Assembly: GCA_018695085.1 (NCBI GenBank)
Contig: JABHOU010000509.1
Coordinates: 1 to 7,184, forward strand
Source of the DNA: Opitutia bacterium
GTDB taxonomy: Bacteria; Verrucomicrobiota; Verrucomicrobiia; Opitutales; Seribacteraceae
Length of the DNA stretch: 7,184 nt
Direction: 5' to 3'
Shown: positions 1-4,448 of the stretch, piece after piece
How the letters are laid out: every line of letters begins with the position of its first letter
Numbering within the stretch: position 1 is the first letter of the stretch
Position numbers and translations under genes: made by a program
The notes under the pieces: model-generated
The model's database searches: none
Told to the model about the DNA's origin: nothing
The model's input: only the letters and a program-made list of their open reading frames with translations

Positions 1-663
1 AAGCACTATTGGAATTTTTTTCCCGAGCTTCTGGGTTTGTATGAGAGTCAGTGTTTCGAACAGTTCGTCCATCGTTCCGAAACCGCCGGGAAACACAATT
101 AGAGCCTTGGCGTGGTAAAGAAAGTAAAACTTTCGGACGAAGAAATAGTGGAACTCGAATGAAAGCTCGGGAGAAGCGAATTCGTTTACGCCCTGCTCGA
201 AAGGTAGGCTGATTCCCAAGCCAATTGATTTTCCACCTGCTTCGTGGGCACCCTTGTTTGCAGCTTCCATCATGCCTGGTCCTCCACCAGAGCAGACGAG
301 GAATTGTTGGTCGGCATCCCGAATCTTGAGCGACCACTCGGTCAGCATCTTCGATAGTTCGACGGCATCCCCATAGTATTTGGAGAGACGCAACACTTGT
401 TCCGCCTTGGTTACTGAAACGACTTCTTCGGGTGTACGCTCTGTTTCAGTGGGGAGATTTTCCAGCAAGTGTTCCAATTCTTTTTGGGCGACTTCCGGAT
501 CCTTGGATCGGGCCGAGCCAAAGAAAACAAAGGTATGGTTCACCTCGTTTTCAAGTAACCTGTGCTCAGGTTCTATTAGTTCGCATTGCACTCGTATGGC
601 CCGAGCCTCGGGACTGTTCAGGAAATGGTCGTTGCTGTAGGCTTTGGGTGGTTCGTTACTCAT
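1..663 (-). CDS. LOG family / TIGR00730 Rossmann-fold protein, 3' end outside window
   Basis: The reverse strand reads open from an ATG at 663-661 to the window edge (221 residues, C-terminus missing). Direct evidence is the two LOG-family nucleotide-binding motifs: a FVFFGSAR strand (residues 45-52), GGGPGMMEAANKGA (about 126-139) and PGGFGTMDEL (192-201), with a conserved Arg at 177 and Glu at 200, which match the Arg/Glu pair used by this family. Characterised members are cytosolic phosphoribohydrolases that split nucleoside 5'-monophosphates, for example cytokinin riboside monophosphates, into base and ribose 5-phosphate. Older annotations call them 'lysine decarboxylase', which is misleading. 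The 40-residue N-terminal extension and the spacer at 62-120 suggest the longer LOG subgroup. The ATG has only a weak Shine-Dalgarno sequence. The gene is divergent from the next one. Family assignment is firm; the substrate is unknown. Confidence 0.93.
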   Translation of the reverse strand, partial: MSNEPPKAYSNDHFLNSPEARAIRVQCELIEPEHRLLENEVNHTFVFFGSARSKDPEVAQKELEHLLENLPTETERTPEEVVSVTKAEQVLRLSKYYGDAVELSKMLTEWSLKIRDADQQFLVCSGGGPGMMEAANKGAHEAGGKSIGLGISLPFEQGVNEFASPELSFEFHYFFVRKFYFLYHAKALIVFPGGFGTMDELFETLTLIQTQKLGKKIPIVL

Positions 664-944
664 GGATATACTCTGGTAAGAATTTTTAAGAAAATAATTC
701 TGTGCTACGAAATGTGCTTATTGCTTAGTATTTTCTTAATTTTAATTCAGTCTCATTTATAGAAATTTCAAGATCAGAGCCTTGTTGTTGATTAGTAACA
801 ATTCCAGTCCTGCTGAAAGTATAGAGGGATCTGTGGCATCGCTATTTATTACAACACTATCATCGCAGTGTATTCCGAATATGAAAAGCAAAACTTTTTG
901 CTATGGGTTTGACCAAAAGAATACTCTTAAATAATTAGTGGTCA
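664..944. other. AT-rich divergent intergenic region
   Basis: These 281 bases separate the divergent LOG and enolase-superfamily genes, so both promoters should lie here. I see no open reading frame worth calling and no tRNA-like fold. Two inverted repeats near the right end are listed separately. On the reverse strand several AT-rich hexamers could act as -10 boxes for the LOG gene, but none has a convincing -35 partner at 16-18 bp, so I do not assign that promoter. Confidence 0.7.
887..902. promoter_or_regulatory. 16-bp palindrome, possible operator
   Basis: The sequence AGCAAAA-CT-TTTTGCT is an inverted repeat with perfect 7-base arms. It lies 7 bp upstream of a TTGACC -35-like box and 42 bp before the ATG of the enolase-superfamily gene. 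Size and position suit a dimeric repressor or activator site. It could equally be a chance palindrome in AT-rich DNA; no second copy was seen in the window. Confidence 0.3.
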
Positions 945-945
945 A
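909..945 (+). promoter_or_regulatory. Possible promoter framed by a 7-bp inverted repeat
   Basis: A TTGACC hexamer at 909-914 is followed 15-17 bp later by TA-rich sequence (AATAAT/TAATTA at 930-937) that could serve as -10. Transcription would then begin at about 941-945, at or next to the ATG, which would make the message nearly leaderless; the absence of a clear ribosome binding site agrees with this. The -35 region also forms one arm of a perfect inverted repeat, TTGACCA (909-915) and TGGTCAA (939-945), whose right arm touches the start codon. It may therefore be an operator, or promoter and operator together. Confidence 0.3.
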
Positions 946-2348
946 TGCCCTCTCATCGTGATGTCAGAATTGAAAGTGCTTCACTCCGTTTCATTCCTGT
1001 TGAAACTCGCGTGCCTCTTAAATTTGGTACGGAAACACTCACTTCCGTCACCTGTGCCCGGGCCAGCGTTACTGTCACTAACGCTAGCGGCGTACAAGCA
1101 ACAGGGTGGGGCGAAACCCCACTCAGCGTTCAGTGGGTTTGGCCTTCTTCCATTTCTTACTCTGATCGTCACGATGCCCTCAAGGATTTCACTGAGAGCC
1201 TCTGCTCCAAAATCTCCTCCATCTCTGCGTACGGTCACGCTTTGGGGTTGGGGCATGAATTCCTTTTTAATCGCCTTCCGAAAATCCTCGCCGACTTCAA
1301 TGCAGGGCTTCGACTTGGACAAGAACCGATACCTTGGCTCGGTGCCCTCGTTTGCGCTTCCGCCTACGACATAGCGCTCCACGACGCCTACGGCAAAATC
1401 AACGGACTTCCCGTCTACCAAGCTTACGGTCCCGAGTACCTGAATCGCGACCTCTCCGACTTTCTTCAACCTGCGGAAGATTCCGAAGTCTGCTTCGAGG
1501 GGAAGACTCTCGCCGACTACCTTCACCCCTCACCGAAATCCATTCAACCCGTTTGGCATCTCGTGGGAGGTCTCGATCCCCTGACCCCCGCCGATCTGGC
1601 TGGAGACGAACCGGACGACGGATACCCCGTACACCTAGAGGACTGGATCGCCCGCGATGGTCTCAACTGCCTCAAAATCAAGCTTCGCGGCAACGACGCC
1701 GATTGGGACTACGACCGGCTCGCCGCCGTTGGCTTCATCGCCAACAGGCTCGGCGTCGATTGGCTAACCACTGACTTCAACTGCACCGTAACGGATCCCG
1801 CCTACGTCAACGACATCCTCGACCAGCTCCTTGTCGATGAGCCCCTCACCTATGCCAAGATCCTCTATGTCGAGCAGCCGTTCCCTTACGACCTCGAGGA
1901 TCACCAAATCGACGTGCATTCCGTTTCCGCCCGCAAGCCGCTATTCATGGACGAAAGCGCTCACGATTGGGAGCACGTCCGACTCGGTCGCGAATTAGGT
2001 TGGACGGGCGTTGCCCTCAAAACCTGCAAGACGCAGACAGGCGCCCTGCTGTCCTTCTGCTGGGCGAAGGCCCATGGCATGACCCTCATGGTTCAGGATC
2101 TCACAAATCCCATGTTGGCTCAAATCCCGCACGTTTTGCTTGGCGCTCATGCGGGCACCATCATGGGGGTCGAAAGCAACGCCATGCAGTTTTATCCCGA
2201 AGCCTCGAACGCCGAGGCAAAGATTCATCCCGGCCTCTATCAACGCAGGCATGGAACTCTCGATCTCTCCACCATCGACGGTCCTGGTTTCGGTTACCGT
2301 CTGGATGAAATCGAACGCGAACTCCCTTCGCCGGTGGCGGAAGCCTGA
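945..2348 (+). CDS. Enolase-superfamily protein, muconate lactonizing / dipeptide epimerase-like branch
   Basis: This 467-residue protein has the enolase-superfamily layout: an alpha+beta capping domain (about 1-150) and a modified TIM barrel. Visible catalytic features are KIK (Lys244, Lys246) at the end of the second barrel strand, the metal ligands Asp277 (TTDFN), Glu310 (VEQPFP) and Asp336 (MDES), and Lys359 in ALKTCK about 23 residues later. Opposed lysines of this kind are the signature of the muconate cycloisomerase, o-succinylbenzoate synthase and dipeptide epimerase branch, where they abstract and return the alpha proton of a carboxylate bound to Mg2+. The protein is about 100 residues longer than usual members. 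The extra sequence is mainly at 163-240, around a VWHLVGGLDPL strand. The ATG at 945 starts the capping domain sensibly, though only a weak AGTGG precedes it. It is cytosolic, with no signal peptide. The substrate cannot be read from the sequence. Confidence 0.88.
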   Translation: MPSHRDVRIESASLRFIPVETRVPLKFGTETLTSVTCARASVTVTNASGVQATGWGETPLSVQWVWPSSISYSDRHDALKDFTESLCSKISSISAYGHALGLGHEFLFNRLPKILADFNAGLRLGQEPIPWLGALVCASAYDIALHDAYGKINGLPVYQAYGPEYLNRDLSDFLQPAEDSEVCFEGKTLADYLHPSPKSIQPVWHLVGGLDPLTPADLAGDEPDDGYPVHLEDWIARDGLNCLKIKLRGNDADWDYDRLAAVGFIANRLGVDWLTTDFNCTVTDPAYVNDILDQLLVDEPLTYAKILYVEQPFPYDLEDHQIDVHSVSARKPLFMDESAHDWEHVRLGRELGWTGVALKTCKTQTGALLSFCWAKAHGMTLMVQDLTNPMLAQIPHVLLGAHAGTIMGVESNAMQFYPEASNAEAKIHPGLYQRRHGTLDLSTIDGPGFGYRLDEIERELPSPVAEA

Positions 2349-2360
2349 GGCAAGAACTCA

Positions 2361-2382
2361 ACCCCTCGTCCCTCTACGGGGT
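2361..2382. terminator. Weak hairpin in the convergent gap
   Basis: The 44-bp gap between two convergent stop codons contains ACCCC (2361-2365) and GGGGT (2378-2382), a 5-bp GC-rich stem with a 12-base loop, followed on the plus strand by a T-rich but interrupted run. It is placed where a terminator is expected, but the stem is short and the loop long. Confidence 0.3.
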
Positions 2383-2392
2383 AGGGTAGCTT

Positions 2393-3394
2393 CTATTCTT
2401 TGCCCGGCAAGGTGAGTGGCTTCACGAAGCGTCCCTTCGCCCGAACGACTTGATAGGGCGTAATTAGATCGAGTTCTTGGCGCGGGGTGGCGTCGCTTTC
2501 GAAGCCGCCGAAGTAGAGCAGGGTGACGACGGAGGTGGAGCATATGTACTCGGTGCCGAAGTCTTTTGCGTGGTCGGGTTTTAGATCCTCGTTCCAGAGG
2601 GCGAACATGCCCGTGAAGTCGTAGCCGAAGAAGTTGCCCGACTTTTCCTTGCAGCGGAGGATGCCTTCCCGGATACGACCAAGGTCGATGCGATCCCACT
2701 TGTCGAGACGATAGGCGTCCCAGTTGTGTGTTTGGAGGGAGTCTGCGTCCTCGTCCACGTTGACGCCCTTTACGCTCTCGCTGGTGAAGAGAACTTTCCT
2801 GCCAGGAGCGTCGGGGTCTTCCACAACGATGGCCAGGTGTCCGTACTTGAACAGGCGGTAGCCAATGACCGTTAACTTGCCCTTGGCGAACAGTTCCCGT
2901 CTGGCGCTCCATTTTTCCTTCCTGTAGGCGATTACGTCGCCGACTTGCAATTTGTCGACTACCTCGTTCCATACTTCGGGGGCGATTTTATCGGGCTCGG
3001 TGATGACGCTGGACAAGGCGAGCGAAGTGACGCTCAGAAAGGCGATCAATCCCACGGCAAACGCCAAGCGCCAACGATCCGCGCGGACCGACGGCTTTTC
3101 CCTAGCCCATAGAACCCAAGCCGAGACCACGGTGAGCGCTAGGGATGCGAGCGTCAGATAGTCAACCAAGGGGTTGGAAGGTTCGCCTTCGAAGGACAGG
3201 ACTTTGGAAAACCGTCCAACGTCCTCGGGATCGGCATTGGCGGAAGGACCGTCCTCGGGTACGCTTTCCATCCATGCAACAGCCGCCCATCCCTCGGAAT
3301 CTTGCAGCCAAACCAAGTGAGCTACCTCGTAGCCAATAAGGAGCAGAATCAGGATCACAAAGGTCTTCAGGATTTTTTTCACAATAGGCTCCAT
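2393..3394 (-). CDS. Membrane-anchored permuted papain-like (YiiX / NlpC-P60 type) protein
   Basis: This 333-residue protein has three hydrophobic segments (about 8-27, 78-97 and 110-131) and then a C-terminal domain (about 145-333). That domain has the order His before Cys seen in circularly permuted papain-like enzymes such as YiiX/YebB (Peptidase C92): VGDVIAYR at 151-158, GHLAIVVED with His186, and YICSTSVV with candidate nucleophile Cys285, followed by LITPYQV. Glu206 may be the third polar residue. Family members are thought to act on amide or ester bonds in peptides or lipids; the substrate here is unknown. The basic N-terminus and the basic loop at 98-109 predict that both are cytoplasmic, which places the catalytic domain outside the membrane. 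The ATG at 3394 has a good ribosome binding site. A small ORF stops 1 nt upstream. The gene is convergent with the enolase-superfamily gene. Confidence 0.75.
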   Translation of the reverse strand: MEPIVKKILKTFVILILLLIGYEVAHLVWLQDSEGWAAVAWMESVPEDGPSANADPEDVGRFSKVLSFEGEPSNPLVDYLTLASLALTVVSAWVLWAREKPSVRADRWRLAFAVGLIAFLSVTSLALSSVITEPDKIAPEVWNEVVDKLQVGDVIAYRKEKWSARRELFAKGKLTVIGYRLFKYGHLAIVVEDPDAPGRKVLFTSESVKGVNVDEDADSLQTHNWDAYRLDKWDRIDLGRIREGILRCKEKSGNFFGYDFTGMFALWNEDLKPDHAKDFGTEYICSTSVVTLLYFGGFESDATPRQELDLITPYQVVRAKGRFVKPLTLPGKE

Positions 3395-3395
3395 T

Positions 3396-3464
3396 TCAAT
3401 AACTCCTTCTGACCTCGGAAAGGCGAGCAGAAAAATCTTCTGCTTTACGCCGAATGGTCTTCAT
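3396..3464 (-). CDS. Possible 22-residue small ORF abutting the YiiX-like gene
   Basis: An ATG at 3464-3462 with a weak GGTG seven bases upstream opens 22 codons rich in Arg, Lys and Glu (beginning MKTIRRKAEDFSARLSEV). The stop codon, read as TGAAATG, lies one base before the start of the next gene. The frame stays open for another 15 codons upstream but has no better start. The ribosome binding site of the next gene lies inside this ORF, so translation could be coupled. A perfect hairpin, GCAGAA-N5-TTCTGC (3427-3443), falls within it. It may be a leader peptide, a small protein or chance. Confidence 0.25.
   Translation of the reverse strand: MKTIRRKAEDFSARLSEVRRSY
3403..3408 (-). promoter_or_regulatory. 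Strong ribosome binding site of the YiiX-like gene
   Basis: On the reverse strand AAGGAG ends 8 bases before the ATG at 3394, an ideal spacing. It is the clearest Shine-Dalgarno sequence in the window and settles the start of this gene. Confidence 0.8.
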
Positions 3465-3625
3465 TTCACCAAAAATGATACTTTCTTTAGATAGGACTTT
3501 TTTGATTTTCTAAATTAGCAACGATAATTAAATTTTAAGTGTTTTAATAACATCAGAAGCAATCCCACAAGTACTTAAAATGATAAACCTCATTAATCCA
3601 AACAAAGGAATTGTGCGGTATAAAA

Positions 3626-3653
3626 CAACTTTCTTACAAAGTTGCATTTTTTT
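3626..3653 (+). terminator. Orphan terminator-like hairpin with T-run
   Basis: CAACTTT (3626-3632), a 5-base loop and AAAGTTG (3638-3644) make a perfect 7-bp stem, followed two bases later by seven T (3647-3653). This is the form of an intrinsic terminator on the plus strand, although the stem is AT-rich. The reverse strand also has four T after the stem, so it may work both ways. No plus-strand gene ends here; on the minus strand it would end any transcript of the broken reading frame to its right. Confidence 0.4.
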
Positions 3654-3771
3654 AAGATCGATAAACTTGTAGACCCTTCACAGGCACTATTCTGATTAAA
3701 AGAAAGAGTATAGTATTTAATTAAGTAAAGTTTATTTCATACTCTAAAGTATTTCTCCACCAGCTACTCTT

Positions 3772-3990
3772 TTACTCTATACTATTGATGTGGAGATGTC
3801 TCATGTGGGCAATTTGTTCGTTGGAAGGAAAAAGGATTTCGGATCCGTTTCCTTTTGCTTCGAGATCTTGGATCAGTCGGCAGTAGTTCACTGGAGACAT
3901 TCGTTTGATCCCGAGGATCTATTTGGCACTGCTGTTTCTAATGCTCCCTAAAGCGTTATCCTTGGCGATGAGAGAATGAATCCTTTGCAC
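3772..3990 (-). pseudogene. Broken reading frame, possible Fis-type helix-turn-helix remnant
   Basis: Read on the reverse strand, this frame has an internal TAG at 3921-3919 and stops at 3772. Across that TAG it reads NSSAK-stop-ILGIKRMSPVNYCRLIQDL, which resembles the Fis-type (HTH_8) pattern of N-x-x-x-A-A-x-x-L-G-I-x-R followed by a recognition helix. A further ~30 residues follow. There is no plausible start or upstream domain, so if it derives from a regulator gene most of it is gone. The downstream part also has its own ATG at 3900 (42 codons). The similarity is short and judged by eye; it may be coincidence. Confidence 0.22.
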
Positions 3991-4025
3991 CTAAGCTTTC
4001 ATAATCAGACTATTCTAACTTGTCC

Positions 4026-4163
4026 CTCGGTGTCCGCTGGGATGCCAGCATGGCTTAGGCTTGCTCCACTTGCTTCCAAACGAGCCCATTCGCTCAATGG
4101 CCTTGCCTAATACCGCGGACCGAGCAAAACTCGACTAGCAGCACAAGCTAGCTGATGGCCGAG
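4026..4163. other. Nested inverted repeats, possible structured RNA of unknown kind
   Basis: CTCGGT-GT-CCGC (4026-4037) pairs with GCGGACCGAG (4115-4124), 10 bp with a 2-base bulge. Inside it TTAGGC (4055-4060) pairs with GCCTAA (4105-4110), extended by GG (4052-4053) with CC (4113-4114). Inside that CCATT (4086-4090) pairs with AATGG (4096-4100). A side hairpin can form at 4036-4049 (GCTGG-GATG-CCAGC). To the right CTAGC (4135-4139) pairs with GCTAG (4147-4151), within CTCG (4130-4133) and CGAG (4160-4163). The nesting is orderly, but I do not recognise a family and cannot tell the strand. It could also be debris of a mobile element. Confidence 0.3.
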
Positions 4164-4211
4164 CTGGTACGGTGATGCAAGTAGCTACTGACATGGAACA
4201 CTAGTCGTAAC

Positions 4212-4240
4212 TTGACCCGTTCGAAGCTTTAGTCCAACAT
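4212..4240 (+). promoter_or_regulatory. Probable 6S RNA promoter
   Basis: TTGACC (4212-4217) matches five of six -35 bases. It is followed after exactly 17 bp by CAACAT (4235-4240), which keeps the important second A and last T of the -10 consensus. The expected start, 6-8 bases further on (4246-4248), coincides with the first base of the 6S terminal stem, which was found independently. The poor -10 lowers confidence; the agreement with the RNA end raises it. Confidence 0.6.
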
Positions 4241-4245
4241 TAAGC

Positions 4246-4440
4246 TTAGACTTCTACGGTGTTCGAGAAGCACCTTGGTTCTTTTCCTTTACTCTGTTAT
4301 AATAAGGGAATCATTTGTTTGGCGTTGGATGTCAGGCCGTAAATCGGAAGACAAAAGGCGTCACAAAGGTGCCCACCTAGACCTTGAAAGGTCAAAGAAC
4401 CTATGACCGCGACGCACGGCACACGTAGGAGTCTAATTTT
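4246..4440 (+). ncRNA. ssrS: 6S RNA
   Basis: 6S RNA mimics an open promoter and binds the housekeeping RNA polymerase holoenzyme to damp transcription in stationary phase. The ends, UUAGACUUCUACG (4246-4258) and CGUAGGAGUCUAA (4424-4436), form a 13-bp stem with one G-U pair. It extends past a bulge by UGU/ACA. A second perfect 8-bp helix is GGUUCUUU (4277-4284) with AAAGAACC (4394-4401). Between lies a central bubble whose 3' side holds the hairpin GACCU-UGAA-AGGUC (4380-4393), as in known 6S RNAs. The apical arm includes UUUGU/ACAAA (4314-4318 / 4363-4367), UGUC/GACA and CCG/CGG. The conserved 5' element GUGUUCG and 3' elements such as CCACC and ACCUUGAA appear in the same order as in E. coli 6S. 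Length (about 190 nt) is typical, and a run of five T follows (4437-4441). The next gene starts 12 nt later. Confidence 0.87.
4275..4303 (+). promoter_or_regulatory. Extended -10 promoter-like sequence inside the 6S gene
   Basis: TGTTATAAT (4295-4303) is a perfect extended -10 element, with TTGGTT (4275-4280) 17 bp upstream as a partial -35. It lies in the 5' strand of the 6S central bubble. It could be an internal promoter that serves the downstream enolase-superfamily gene, or part of the RNA's promoter mimicry, or both. Sequence alone cannot decide. Confidence 0.4.
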
Positions 4441-4448
4441 TCCAATTG

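Larger units (their letters stand above)
3465..4245. other. Long non-coding stretch upstream of the 6S RNA gene
   Basis: About 780 bases hold no intact protein gene on either strand. The left part (to about 3780) is very AT-rich and contains one terminator-like hairpin. The middle (3772-3990) holds a broken reading frame with a possible helix-turn-helix. The right part (about 4000-4200) is richer in GC and contains several nested inverted repeats. These are listed separately. I recognise no tRNA, rRNA or insertion-sequence ends here. Confidence 0.6.

Noticed and set aside
380..689. Plus-strand open frames across the LOG gene
   Set aside because: They oppose clear LOG motifs on the reverse strand and have no recognisable domain; they are shadows.
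3695..3790. Inverted repeat between GAGTATAGTA and the ACTCTATACT region
   Set aside because: Only seven bases match once aligned, and the DNA is very AT-rich, so it is within chance.
4121..4133. CGAGCAAAACTCG as a terminator
   Set aside because: The stem is only 4 bp and no T-run follows on either strand.
4000..4245. Mobile-element remnant or known riboswitch
   Set aside because: No terminal inverted repeats, target duplication, transposase motif or riboswitch core motif could be recognised; only unexplained inverted repeats remain.
4446..4448. TTG as start of the mandelate-racemase-like gene
   Set aside because: It adds one residue before a normal ATG and has no better ribosome binding site; the ATG at 4449 is simpler, although not proven.
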